The translations under genes were made by a program, and so were the position numbers. This document shows, piece by piece, positions 36,681 to 48,759 of a stretch of DNA of 64,000 nucleotides. Source of the DNA: Tetrastigma voinierianum (lineage: Eukaryota; Streptophyta; Magnoliopsida; Vitales; Vitaceae). The stretch is taken from positions 1-64,000 of the forward strand of contig JAEQBH010001143.1 of assembly GCA_016808115.1 (NCBI GenBank), in the 5' to 3' direction. How positions within the stretch are numbered: position 1 is the stretch's first letter; each line of letters starts with the position of its first letter. A model generated the notes under the pieces. The model saw nothing but the letters and a program-made list of their open reading frames with translations. It did not search any database and was not told the DNA's origin.

Positions 36681-36688
36681 TATAAATG
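36681..36688 (+). promoter_or_regulatory. Candidate TATA box of the element B LTR
   Basis: TATAAATG in the context GGAACCCTATAAATGCG, just downstream of the CG-palindrome array. Placement between the array and an AT-rich downstream region fits a U3/R border. Confidence 0.6.
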
Positions 36689-38088
36689 CGTAGGCCCACG
36701 CTGCTGAAGGAAAGTAGCTCGACTTAAAAGAGATCACGGAGTGGCCCAGAGGGCTCTTTTATTTTAATTTTCTTTCTTTGTTTGTTTTTTATTTTAGATT
36801 AGTTTGTTATTTCATTCAGATTTGGATACGAATTATTTGTTAAGTAGAAATTTGAATGTAGAAATTCTATTTCTTTCAAATTTTCTGGATTATGCGAATT
36901 CTAGACAAATTTTTGAATTCGGTTTCGATTCCAGATTCTGAGTGGTTTTTCTTGATCGACAAACCATTGTAGGGTGTAATCTAGTGATTTAGAAACCCGA
37001 CTTCCATTGAATAGACTACATTTAATGAAATTATCTCTGCATAAATTTATTAGAAGCTATTGAACTATCGGTTTGTAAATCTACTTCTTGGTTTTGAGTA
37101 CGTAATTGATCAATGTAAGCGTTTTACATACCCACATAATAGGATTGTCTCATTTATACGATTTCGGAGGCCCTCTCAGGTGACACGGAGGAAATCCACG
37201 AGAGTGATGAACAATTTAAGAAGGTATCACGAATCGATAATGCGATCTAATGAGCTATGTGAATTCCGTCGATAAATCCTCTTCTCACTTGAAATCGAGA
37301 ATAAAGTTGATTAAACATCCATTTAAACAAGCGGGAGAGTTCACCTCGATTTGAACGATCACGTTCAATCCCGATATTGCTTAATGATCTAATCGAGAAA
37401 GGATGAAGCGTTCCAATTTGAAGGAAGAGAAACCGATAAAGTGTAAACCCAGCCCTTCTACCTATGTCTTAGGAGCTAAGGTTTACAGTCCATGTTCATG
37501 GTATGAAGTATTGAAAAAGAAAAATATCCAGAACAAGGCAACCCAGATTAAAAGTAGTTATCTAATCCTCTGTTTTTGAAAGAATCAGGGAAGATTAGAT
37601 GATGAAAAGTGCAGTAAGGAGAGATCCAACTGCACTATCTTATTCCTTGGACATGTTTTAAATCTGTGGTTCATGAAGCAAAGTTACGAGTAGTGCGGGG
37701 ATTGATTGTTCCGCGATAAGCGATTATTTTCAATGCTCCCTTTGTGAATAAGCCCGATCACATGCAGATTTGTTATTTTAGATTTTCATTTTTAATTCAT
37801 TTTTGTTATTAAGTCACTTTTCTTAGTTTTTTATTATTTTTAAGGTTGCTAAGATTATTTCAAATTGCCTATCAAAGTCCAAATAGTATAGAGTTTGAGT
37901 AGTCAGGGTAGTTGATTGAGAATTCTTGAGATCTCTGTGGGATCGATATCTGGACTTAAATCCAATTTACTACTTGTTAGAGCCTATACATACGACATCA
38001 CGGATCAAAACGAGAAGAAATTGATTTACTCTTAAAGGAAACAGCTTAATCGATTACAATAGATGAGAAACACAACAAACAAGTTTCA

Positions 38089-38106
38089 TGGCATTATTGC
38101 TAGGGT
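38089..38106 (+). other. Degenerate tRNA-Asp-type primer site of element B
   Basis: TGGCATTATTGCTAGGG agrees at about 12 of 17 positions with the site complementary to the 3' end of tRNA-Asp (TGGCGCCGTTGCCGGGG) used by Athila-type elements. It is preceded by the typical ACAAGTTT. Confidence 0.6.
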
Positions 38107-38422
38107 TAGATAATAGTCCTTAGGTAATACTTCTATAAATTTGTATGGAGTATTTTAGTCCGTCTTGAAAGAGGTGAACAAGTTTTGCAAGTGATATAGG
38201 TGATCGAAGAATTTGGTGAATCCAATATTCGGACAAAGCGAAATACTAGTTTGGACATAATTTATAACAGAAAATAGAAAATTTGCAAAAATATGATTCA
38301 ACGGCGAGTAGTTTAGCAAACTCTTTTGAAATTTTGTAGAAACTTTTCATGTTAAATACAATTTTGGTATCACTTGACTCCATTTTGATCTCGGTATATT
38401 ATAATTTTGGGAGTTAATTCAT

Positions 38423-40140
38423 GCACGAGACGGGAAGCTGAATTGTTGCCACTAGACACTTTGAGATCGAAAGAACACTTAGAGGGGCTAAGAAAGGTTA
38501 GAGTGCGGGGAAATAGCGGAGATGGCGAGCAGAAGATTGGTAAGGCGATCGACCGGAATTCGCGGCGAAGTACCTCTACAGGCGAGACAAATGGAGGGGA
38601 CTTGAGCCGATGATCCCAAGATGAATGCTCGGCGGTGAGACAACGATAGATGCTAACAATTTTGAGCTCGAGCCATTACGATCACCATGGTTCAACGAAC
38701 CAATTCGCAGTCACCCCTCACGAAGATCCAGCGAACACTTGGGACGGTTTAAAGATAGCCAATCTGATTAAATTGAATGGTGTGAGACGAGAAGTTATTA
38801 AGGCTGCGATTGTTTCCATTCTCTTTAGAGATATAAATGCATCATGGTTGACTCACTACCATGGATCTGGCCCAATACATGGAAGGCGATCGGAAGCTTA
38901 TGACGGATTCTTTCCTCCGTCCCTCACTTACGAGCGAAGAGGGAAATTACTCACTTTCAAACAAAGGGCAGATGAAGTCACATTACCTTTGCTTAGGAGA
39001 GATACAAGAGGCTGCTGAAGAGATGTCCCATGCATGCAGGACTAGACCCGGAAGACACAAATGGACATCAACTATCACTCCATGGATTATGCCTCAGGGT
39101 ATAATAGATGCGGCTTGAAGGGCATTCGAGGAAGAAGAAGGCGGAAAGAAGCAAGGCGGCTGATTGAGGATCTTGCTAAGTGCAACATAGGATCTCCTTA
39201 CGAGATCCTCGGGAAGGCAGTAGAGGCCTAAGGAAATGGAATGGTGAAATTTGAACAAGATGTAATGTCTGCCATGGAGGCCAAGCTGGATGCATTGATG
39301 CATCGGTTGGATAAAAGAATGCACTCTGCAAATGAGATAGGAGTAGTGGAAAGAGAAGGAAGAGTAAATAATGCTGAGGGGCGCTCTGAAGAGGTTTCCT
39401 ATGCAGTGGAGGGGGCTAACTATTTGAACGAGCACCAGGCATATCATTTAAAGGCTACAACCTGGCACCCCGACCCATTGTACTTGACATTAAGGAACCG
39501 TGAGAATTTCTCTTATGGTGGAGGGCACAACATGTCCCAAGACATGAAGTGAGAGAATTTGTGAGTATGTCTCCACTGGGTTCAAACAACAACGGGAGAG
39601 AGGCGGGAATGAATCTTAAGTCAAGGGCTCGGACTTTGAAGACCGAGTTCTACGATTCATGGGGAAAATAGAAAATTTGATTGAACTTCCACTTGAACAA
39701 AGTTCTCTTGAGAATTGGAAGCTTCAATGCCAATTCTCAAAATTTTCAAACGACCACCAATGCCTCTCAAGAACACGAAACACAAATAGGGCAGCGGCTT
39801 GTGCAGAATCAAATTAAAGATGCTTTTCAGTGACATGAAAAATCGAAAGGCGCGTGGCGATTACAGCTCGAAGATGGGAAAGAATTAGAAGGAAAAGTCG
39901 AAGGAGAAAGACAGAGGCAACAAAGGGATAAGGAAGCCTGTAGAAAATGCTGAGTCATTGGAGAAAGAAAGGAAGGAGCAGCAACAAGAGAAGAAGAAGC
40001 AGAAGAAGCCCGGAATCTATGCTGCGGTCCCATTCCACTTGAGGGAAGAGAGGAAGAGAGAGAGGGGCGCAGAATTCAAGGATAGAGGAGGGTTCATGAG
40101 AGTTTTTGAAAACTCCCGGAAGTTGGAGATAAGCATACCC
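38423..40140 (+). pseudogene. Gag remnant of Athila-like element B
   Basis: The N-terminal part near 38440-38610 reads ELLPLDTLRSKEHLEGLRK. The capsid-type domain spans about 38650-39120, with NGVRREVIKAAIVSILFRD, then RGKLLTFKQRADE and WIMPQGIIDAA. A further open block at 39241-39552 (103 codons) reads RLDKRMHSANEIG and, at its end, LRNRENFSYGG. From 39830 to 40090 the region is rich in Lys, Glu and Arg. Frames change often and stops are common. Confidence 0.78.
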
Positions 40141-40148
40141 ATTCATAA

Positions 40149-40640
40149 GTGGTAACTCTGTACCACTTTATACCCAAATTCCTGAAGGAAATTTTGAGCA
40201 AGAAGAGAAAATTTGCAGAGGAAGGAGTAGTGAATCTGACTGCCACTTGCAGTGCAGTGATAAAGAAGAATTTACCGAGAGAGAGATGGAAAGACCCGGG
40301 GACACAATTCATTGCACCATTGGAGGATTTAGAGTCGGAAGGCTCTTTGTGACTCCGGTGCCAGTATAAACTTAATGCCATTATCTGTTGCAAGGAAATT
40401 AAGTTTGGGGGAGCTTACTCCCACTATTGTTACTCTTCAAATGGCAGATAGAACAATGGCGAAACCTGAAGGAGTCATTGAAGATGTGCTTGTTAAAGAT
40501 TAGGGAAATTTGTTTTTTCACAATAGCCTAGGCTTTATCATCCTGGACATTGAAGAGAAGATTCACAAGTCCTACGCTATTAGGAAGGGGCCATTCCTAG
40601 CATTTGGAGGCTGTATGTAGATATACGAAGGGAGTTCTCA
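40149..40640 (+). pseudogene. Protease remnant of element B
   Basis: The leading part at 40149-40352 reads LKEILSKKRKFAEEGVVNL and AVIKKNLPRE. The active site reads LCDSGASINLMPLSVARKL near 40345-40400, then TLQMADRTMAKPEGVIEDVL near 40432-40490. DSGAS is intact, but a frameshift separates it from the leading part. Confidence 0.85.
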
Positions 40641-40899
40641 CTCTCAGGGTTGGAGAAGAAGCAGCTGACTTCAATCTGCTCCAAAGTTTGAAGAGGTTGA
40701 ACATGCACAGATAGGGAAGATTACAGGATTATTAGATGATGTCTATCTCAACAACTCGGTGTTAATATGATTGTAATGCTCAACTTCCTATCAATGAAAA
40801 TGAGAGAATTTCAAATTATCTTGAAGGTGTTAATTCTGATTTTCCGCACATCAGTTTTACCTTTATACCAAAAGGTTTTGAGTCTTAAACAAACAGTAG

Positions 40900-41990
40900 A
40901 CAATGGAATAATAATGAAGAGAAGGAATTTCATCAAGAGACCGGTCACGAGAAGGCTAGTTTTAAAGAAGTTTGCCAGATCATCTGAAATGTGTACACTT
41001 GGGCTACAAAGGAGTAACGTGATTATCTCTTTACAGACTCGGTGATCTTGAAGAAGAGCTGCTGAAAATTTTAAATTATCGAGAGTTGATTACTTGGTCC
41101 ATAGATGAATTAAAGGGTATCGATCAGTCGATATGCATGCTAAAATCTTCTTTGGGGAAAATGCGAAACCATCTGGAACATCAAAGAAGACTGAACCCAG
41201 TCATGAAAGAAGTAGTTAGAAAGGAAGTGCTCAAATGGTTGAATGCTGGTTTTATATATGCAATCTCGGACAGTCCTTGGGTTAGCCCAGTCCATGTGGT
41301 TCCAAAGAAAGGTGGGTTCAACTGTAGTCGAAATGAAAAAATGAGTTAATTCCAGTAATAACGGTGACGGGATGGAGGTATGTATCGATTCTGGCTGAAC
41401 ACGTGACCAGGAAAGATCATTTCCCATTGCCTTTCATTGATCAAATGTTGGAATGACTAATGGGATAGCTCGTTTTGTTTCTTGAATCGTGTCGGCTATA
41501 ACCCGGATTGCCATTGCACTGGACGGGAAAAACTTTGTTCACATGCCCATATGGCACCTTTGCCTTCGGGGAGGATGCCGTTGGGTTGTGCAATGCTCCT
41601 CCTACTTTTCTATAGGTATGATGTCCATGTTCTCATTTGGTTGAGGAGGCTACAGATTCTAAGATGACTTACAAGATATGATCCAGCTTTTGAGTAATTG
41701 TCTAAACAACTTAGAAACAAGAGCCAAAGATGCAAGGACAAACAACTAGCTCAAATCAAAAGGCTGCAATACAAGGTATTGTTCTTTGGTCATAAAAATT
41801 TCATACTTCGGACTAGAAGTGGACCAATCAAAGGTTTCGATGATCAAGACTCTCAGACCACCCACAACAAGAGTGCGATATGGAGTTTCCTTTGGGCATG
41901 CCGGATTCTAGGAGATTCATCAAAGACTTCTCAAAATAGCCATCATTATGACATCGGAGAAAGACACAAAGTTTAGTTTGATGACTTCGT
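40900..41990 (+). pseudogene. Reverse transcriptase remnant of element B
   Basis: The open block at 41086-41349 reads LITWSIDELKGI and EHQRRLNPVMKEVVRKEVLK, then WLNAGFIYAISDSPWVSPVH with the first conserved polymerase block. Further wording: DHFPLPFIDQML near 41415-41450 and PYGTFAFGEDAVGLCNAP-like near 41545-41600. The catalytic YVDD site is not readable. Stops interrupt throughout. Confidence 0.82.
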
Positions 41991-41999
41991 AAGGCACTT

Positions 42000-42440
42000 T
42001 GAAGAAATCAAGATCGTGTTAGTTCACACCGATCATGGCTGCAACTGTAACGGGATCAGTGGATTCGGGGCCAATGTGTGATGCCGATTTCGCAACGGAG
42101 CTGGGATAAAGGCAAGCAGAGTGAATAGATATTAGAGCCATATACTATGCTAGCAGAACCTTTAATGAAGCCTAAGAAAACTATTCAACTACCAAAAGGG
42201 AGGATTTAGCCATAGTTTTTGCTTGTGAGAAATTCAGCCATACATTTCTTGGGATCCCTATATTGTCGCCTACACTGACCATGCAACAATCAAATATCTG
42301 ATGTCGAAAAAGGAAGCCAAACCAAGACTGATAAGGTGGGTGTTGTTACTACAAGAGTTTGATATGGTAATTAAAGATAAGAAGGGTTGTGACAATGTGA
42401 TAGCCGATCACTTGTCCAGAGTAGAAAGAAACATGCCGTA
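42000..42440 (+). pseudogene. RNase H remnant of element B
   Basis: Recognisable through [19 protein letters not shown] near 42305-42365 and [17 protein letters not shown] near 42370-42422, plus scattered earlier matches. It parallels element A at 268-600. Confidence 0.75.
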
Positions 42441-42589
42441 AGAGGATGAGGGAGGACTAATTAGAACTTCCTGTGATGAGCAATTGTTCAATTATCATTC
42501 CACCCTATGGTATGCTGATATCGTGAATTACTTGGTTTCAGGGGAGTATTTCCTCCTAATTCAGCTACCAAATGTAAAAGAAAGCTCGT

Positions 42590-43740
42590 AACCGACAGCA
42601 GTATTATATCCGGGATGAACCATTGCTATTTAAAAGAGGTGCAATTTACATGATTATAAGAAGATGTGTGCTGTAGAGTGAACAATGCAAAATTTGAATG
42701 AATGCCATGCATCACCATATGGGGGGACATTTTTCTGGAGAAAGAACAATTTCACAAACTCCAATCGGGATTTTATTAGCCCAATGATTCGTGAGATCAG
42801 GCCGAATGGGTCAAATTATGTGAAAGATGCCAAAATATTGGAAATATCACAAAGAGAATGAAACGCCTTACGAGGCATATTGGTGGTGCAAATTTGATGT
42901 ATGGGGATAGATTTATGGTCCTTTCCACCATAATTTGAAATCAGATTTATCGGCTAGCAAAGGATTATGTTTCCAAATGGTGGAAGCAATAGTCGTCCAA
43001 GGAATGACGCTTAACATTGGGCCAGGAGTTTCGCAAAAGAACATTTTGAGCAGATTCGGAACACCCAGACTATCATCAGTGATGGGGGAAGCCACTTTGC
43101 AAACAAAATATTTGCAAAGCCCATGAGCGTGTACTGGATCAACATATAAATGAGCCTAAATAGACACCCTGTGACTAATGATACGTAAATTTCCACAGTA
43201 GAGATTAAAAGGATCCCGGAAAAGACCTGTAAGTTCAAGCAGAAAGATCGGGTCTTCCAAACTCGACGATGACTGGCTTACAGATCGCATTCAAATCCTG
43301 TATCGGGATGTCCCCATACGTATAGTCTGCAAACCATGTCACTTCCTCTCGAACTCGGAATACAAAGCCTGTGGGCTATCAAGAAGTTGAACTGATTCCA
43401 AAATTGCAAAGGAAGAGAGATTACTCAAATCAATGAAACGTAGGAATCGAGAAACGGGGCTTCATGATAAATGCTAGAATATACAAGGACAAGACAAAAG
43501 AAAATGGCATGGGATCAGCTGGACTCTCGAGGGAAAGAGTTCGTATGGGATCAAGTTCTACTATTTTGTTCCGCATTAAGATTATTTCAAGGAAGTTGAA
43601 ATCAAAATGGATGACCATATACAAGCAGGTCAAGTACTACATTTGCGGAAGAACACTGTGACTCCATGATGGGGAAGAATTCAAGGTTAATGGTCAAAGA
43701 TCAAGCACTATCTCAGCAGGAGAAAGAAAAGGAAGAACTC
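42590..43740 (+). pseudogene. Integrase remnant of element B
   Basis: The zinc-binding part near 42700-42725 reads ECHASPYGGT-like. The core start near 42900 reads MGIDLWSF where WGIDFMGPF is expected. Further core wording lies near 43030-43095 (NILSRFGTPRLSSVMGE). The C-terminal part ends near FKVNGQRSSTI at 43683-43715. Decay is stronger than in element A. Confidence 0.75.
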
Positions 43741-44730
43741 AAATTACAGGAATTGAGAGAGAATGCTTAAAAACAAATTTAGTCCAAATTAAGGACTCAA
43801 AATATGAGCAAATTATGGGAGGCAACCCATATAGATTTTCGCTTCTTTATATGTACTTTGAATTTTTTTTTAATTACTCTTTGAATTTTTTTAGTCTGAA
43901 TGCACTGTTAGGGGAATTGCTGTGCTTAGTATTTCACCTAATTTAACTTTTTGAAACGTGCCAGATAGCCGGCGTTAATCGAATTGCTCAGCAGGGCACA
44001 ACCTTGTGATTCGCCCAAAGACTTCAAGGTGCAAAGAGCTACGAATTTGAGTATGGGAGTACCTCTCCCAAGCAAATTCCAGGAAAATTGAATAGAATAT
44101 CACATGTTTGAATTGTCAGGAATGATGTAATGACACAAGAATGTGCAACTTAATAAGAGGAAAATGGCTCGATCACTGCAACTTAGGCAAGTGGGCGCAC
44201 TAAGTCGCGACTCAGATTTTACGCGCCGCGACAAATCGGTGGCCTAAACTTAGTAAGTACTAAAGGAAGAACAAGGGCATTGTGTCGCGACCAAAAAGCT
44301 ATGTCACGACAGAAAACTGAGGTCGCGACAACGCGAATCCATGTCATGAAATTACGGTTGACCAAAAGGGGGTAAATGCTGATGTCGCAACCCTGATGAT
44401 AAATCGGTCTCCCCACAAACTTACTTACGTCATATAAACATTGCTTCACATAAGAGAAAAGTTAAAGAATGGGCAACTTTAAATTCATGTCTTTAAATTT
44501 AATAGACAAGAAAATAATTGCGTCTGAATTTAAGTCATAAGTAAGCGCAAATAAATGAAGTAATAAAGAGTCCACAATAATGATTGAATTGCAATTGTTG
44601 AGAAACTCCCTCCACCACCATCTCCTTCCTTCAAGCAAATACAACTCTTCATCTTCGCCTACTGTTTTTTTTCAATTCTTGCAAACCCTAGATCCAAAAT
44701 TTTTCCTAAAAACTCGGCCCGATTTCTCAA
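43741..44730 (+). other. Spacer of element B with palindrome array and TATA box
   Basis: No ORF. It opens with GGGAGGCAACCC (43826), as in element A. At 44200-44400 a second cluster of GTCGCGAC, CGCGAC and GTCACGAC words occurs. A TATAAA at 44433-44438 (context ACGTCATATAAACATTGC) follows, and about 290 bp further on the env-like ORF begins. Confidence 0.6.
44433..44438 (+). promoter_or_regulatory. Candidate internal TATA box before the env-like ORF
   Basis: TATAAA follows a CG-palindrome cluster by about 35 bp and precedes the ATG at 44731 by about 290 bp, the same arrangement as in the LTR. It could drive a separate env-like transcript; that is inference. Confidence 0.4.
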
Positions 44731-45950
44731 ATGGCCGAACCTTCAACCCCATCTCAACCGAGCGAAATCATGGAAGAGTATACTCAACCCGGCGGGAAGT
44801 TCGTCAGAACCAATAAGGAGAACCCGTCATCTAACAACCAGAAGTTCACAACTCAGCCTGGCCACGAGAAAAGGGGAAAAAGATAAAAGAAGAAGGAGAG
44901 AAACCAATTAAGATTAGAAGAAGCTTTCTCCATCCGAAGAAGTACTATACCGGTAAGGGGTTTTTCGAGAAAGAGGTTTCAGCTAAACCCATATCCCCTT
45001 TCAAGGAACTTACTAGAACAAAGAGGTCAGGAAACCCTCCGCAAGCATCAAAAGTCTGATAATGCAGCAGAGCCCTCGAGAATTCTACTCCAACCCGTGG
45101 GAGAGAAAGGATAACTCGTTTGGTGCCGAGGAGCTTTGGTGTCGACGGAGTGTAAAACCATCAATGAAATGCAAAATTTTAATGGAAGGGCGTACATGGA
45201 TCCAAATACAAGAAGAGGGTAGATAACCCAACCGTGAGAAGATTGCAAGAAAGTTGATGACGTAAAGTGAAATGGCCAAGGAAGGGAGAGCGCACCACAA
45301 ATGGGAGATTTGATGAAGAGGCGTGTATGGTTTTATTTCCGCCCGCTATGGTTCCGACCAAGCATGTCCGCATCGGGATTTCGGGAACAAGAAGCAATCA
45401 TTCTTTATGCCATGGGCCGGGGCGGGTACAGTTTTCATCGTCGAGTATTGAAAACTCAATAATGAGATACCATGAAGCGAATAAAAGGGGTTTGATCCTC
45501 ACCCAAAGAACTATCACAAGGCTATGTTTGAGGGCCGGTGTGAAGTGTGAACCTTGGGAAGACAAAGAAGAGGCCTCTAAGGTTTTCATCAAATTAACTC
45601 GATTCGAGTGGCAAGTGGCCTAGGAATCAAAAGAAAAAGGGGTTATAATGTACAGATTCAAGGAGAAGAAAATGAATGTGTAAGACAAGAAGAGGACACC
45701 CTTCTAGCTTGCGCATCAAGAAGAAGAAGATCCGTATACTAATCCGTAAGAGAACACCTTTATGTTTGCAGAGAGAGCGCAGAACAAGATGATGGAAGCC
45801 CTATAAATTTCTCAACCCCACCGCGCCTCCTCTCAGGAAAATAAGATTCCAAGAATCCCAGGAAAGCTCTAGGGAGCCTGTGGAATAATCAAATAATAGA
45901 GATGCCCGCCCATCCAAGAGAATGGAGGAAAAGGAAAGGGAATGGAGCAT
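44731..45950 (+). pseudogene. Env-like ORF of element B, part 1 (interrupted by element C)
   Basis: The gene at the env position of Athila-type elements; its biochemical role is not known. The start is ATG 44731 (MAEPSTPSQPSEIMEE), open for 52 codons, then shifted. The better preserved 45267-45623 block ends TITRLCLRAGVKCEPWEDKE, which resembles the plant transposon protein domain that I know as PF20167 (from memory). The region then becomes charged, with a frame starting MEEKEREW at 45922. That frame runs into the target-site duplication AGCAT, where element C begins. No signal peptide or membrane segment is convincing. Confidence 0.68.
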
Positions 45951-47491
45951 TGATTCGTGCCACAAGAAAATGAAATGAATCAACAAAATTTATATACTTG
46001 TCTTTCTACGCCGTAGCTGCTACTGTATAAATGGCCTTAGGCCGAACACGGGATGGGTTTCATCCTAGGAATGATTTGCATGGTGTAAAAAGGTAAGGCT
46101 TTCATTTGGACTTTTGGATTTTTGTTTCAAAACAAAGGGAAGTAGTTTAACTCCGAGAAATCAGAAACCGAAAGTGATGTGTGAAAAGTTAACTCAAGAT
46201 TTAGTCACTAACTTGTAACTTAGTGGCAAACAAGTGTCCCCGGTTTATCCTCAAGATGACAAGCAACCTATAGTCCAAGCCACAACCCGATTCATGTTTA
46301 ACTAGCAAAACCTAACCCTAGAAACCACTTCTATTTGAGTCAACACAGGAAACACGACTGATAAATTCCTTTGGGCTTTGAAACCCTAACATTCAACATC
46401 ATTTCAAAGGGCTCGTGAAGACCATCTAAAACCACAAAGGCATCTAGCAATAAGATACATCAGATCCTAAAGCATGGTAAGTATTGGCCAAATTAATGAC
46501 ATTAAATGATATTCAACCCTAGTTTGAGAAGATAGTGGGTCATAAACATACTGTTCAGAATCTTTGAACACAAGAGGACAACCTCGCATATGCCCCACCA
46601 CTCAAGCTAGCTTCCTTCCTCTTCAATGAAAGAGGCTTAGCTAAGCATCTCTTGAGTTGTCACCCCAAGAGGTAAATAAAACAAGAAAATAAGGGAAAGA
46701 GGAGAGAGAAGAGAGAAAACACCAAACCCTAACTAAAGCCACAAAAGATATTTACATAAAAATAAACTCTGCAAAATTGCTTTTCAATTTGCTGCTTAGG
46801 GTTACAAATGGGAGGGGGCTTAATATAGGCCACCCAATGTATGAAAATACCATAAAGCCTAACAATTTGGCTAAATTTAGGAAGTATGAGTAATACACCA
46901 AATGAAGTCAGTTTGCATTAATTACAAAAGTGTGACAAGGCAATTTCGCTTGAGGCATAACACTAAGGAAAGGGCAAATACAGATAAAGAAAAATTTCGC
47001 TACTAGTGAAATTCTTGTGAGTAGCGAAACGTGAAATTTCAAATAGGAATAGTGCATAGCTTAAAATTTTGGGTCTAGCGAAATTCACACTGGGCTAAGA
47101 TTGCGAAATTTTCAAGGTCGCGATACTTTAATCCCAAAGAAAATTCAATCTTAGCGAAATTCCCCGGAATCACGATTCTTCACGCTTGCCTCCCGTCCCC
47201 ATCGCATTAATTTTTTCTTTTCATGGTTTTGCCTTCTTGATTTTTTGGTAAGTGATTTATGGTTGACAATTGGGGTCTAATCTTCATGCGATTCATCATG
47301 TCTCGATATCGAACTCCCAAAGTACGCCTAAAAACCTGCAAACAACCAAAAAACAACTCTAAACAGATAAGTGAAACTAAGAAGACTTGAACACTCAATT
47401 GGTACAATGATACATGATTAGCTGCCGCAAAAAGCACTCAAACCTATTCACATAGGGTTCAAAATAGCAATTTTCGGGGCACGCTCAATCA
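45951..47491 (-). repeat. 3' LTR of element C
   Basis: The complement begins TGATTGAGCGTGCCCCG at 47491 and ends GTGGCACGAATCA at 45951. It aligns with 53949-55599 along its length (about 1541 against 1651 bp). Differences are clustered in short blocks and indels. It carries GCGAAA/TTTCGC words at 46945-47165. Confidence 0.9.
46945..47165 (-). repeat. TTTCGC/GCGAAA palindromic word array, LTR copy 1
   Basis: The words AATTTCGC, GCGAAATT and TAGCGAAA recur in both orientations. The copy in the 5' LTR is richer, so several units were lost or changed here. Confidence 0.78.
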
Positions 47492-47502
47492 CACCCCTAA
47501 CC
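47492..47502 (-). other. Polypurine tract of element C
   Basis: The complement reads GGTTAGGGGTG, immediately before the 3' LTR. A second G-rich tract (complement GTTGGGGGAGGGGGAC) lies about 280 bp upstream at 47768-47784 and could be an additional priming tract. Confidence 0.6.
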
Positions 47503-48759
47503 GAAACGCTATAGTCCCTTAGCAATGCAAAAACAAAAAGATGGATAGTGATTTTCAAAAAGTTTATGATTCAAAAGGGTTTATGTACATATAAACATTA
47601 CCTTTAAACTGAAAAATTGACACCAAGTTTGAAAACCGTTATGAAAGAACCAAAACTATACAAGAATAATTTCCAGGTCAATATTAACTGTATGATTCTC
47701 AATCTTGAACTTCACCAAGTCTAACTGCCTTATATAACTGTGATGGCTCTAATAAATTGCAAAATTGTCCCCCTCCCCCAACCGCTAGCACCGACATGGC
47801 CTTAAGTTGTTGGAACAACCTAGATAGGGCTAAAGTTACTTCTTCTTCTTTATTCAATCACAATGAAAGTGTCGCTTAAAACTGACTTCACCAAAGTCCG
47901 CGTGACTGGGTCCACCGATGACCCCAACCAATTAAGGCTTGTGTGGGCATCAAGACAAAAGGATCACCGACCACAAACTCTGGCTGTGCTTCACCTTGAC
48001 CGAATGATTTCAAAATCAAGCACCTACAAATCAAGTTAAACTCACCATCCACCATACACTAACACTTTCAAATCGATGACTCAACCAATTAAGGCTTAGG
48101 GGCATCAAAGGTTTCAAAGGTTTCGCCATACAACCACCTTAACCGTGCTCGTTTCTCGCACAAGCGTTTCACGCCTTTACATTATTTTTTTCTTTCTTTT
48201 TCTTTTTCTTTTTTGCTTTTCTTTTCTTTTTCCTTTTGAAGACATAATGATTGGTCTTCAAGGGGGCAACACAACCTATCCTAGGGTTGCCAACATACCT
48301 AAGGCCGGCTATAAAGTAAAAGGAAGTATATACAATTCTCATGCCTTATTGATAACTGTGTGCGGTAGTGAATTTAAAGATAAGGGAGAAATAATGTTCA
48401 AGTCGAGCATGTCGGAACTTCAATCGACTAAAAATTGATTCAAGCATGGAATTTGTTCTAACATAGTTAGTGACAACAATGATTCAATTTTCAACACAAG
48501 GCAATTCAATTGTCCATCAGAGCAATTCAATTGTTCAATTGAGTTTACTTACACACATGTGTTCCTCCATTTTTTTTTCCATGCAAAGCAGGAACTGGGT
48601 TTGAAGTTTGAGCATGCGTTTTCTTCCGCCAATGCTACGAATACAAAGCTAAACATATAAAAGTATCACTGCCTACTGCGGCGGCTACATAATCCTAATC
48701 AAAATTAAGTAGGCAATGATAAAGCTTCAGAATTCATACAAAATCATAAAATGAAACCA
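47503..48759 (-). other. 3' non-coding tail of element C
   Basis: No ORF recognised. It contains the second purine tract and a long pyrimidine run on the plus strand (48184-48238). It separates the GC-rich ORF from the 3' LTR. Confidence 0.55.

Larger units (their letters stand above)
35745..38088 (+). repeat. 5' LTR of Athila-like element B (left border uncertain)
   Basis: The region between truncated element E and the primer site. It contains a CG-palindrome array (35960-36610), a TATA box at 36681 and an AT-rich downstream part with TTGTTAGAGCC near 37973. The end at 38088 is set by the primer site. The partner LTR is outside the window, so the left border and length cannot be verified. 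Confidence 0.55.

Noticed and set aside
44731..45950. A true viral envelope protein
   Set aside because: No signal peptide, membrane span or fusion motif; only the position matches env, so it is called env-like.
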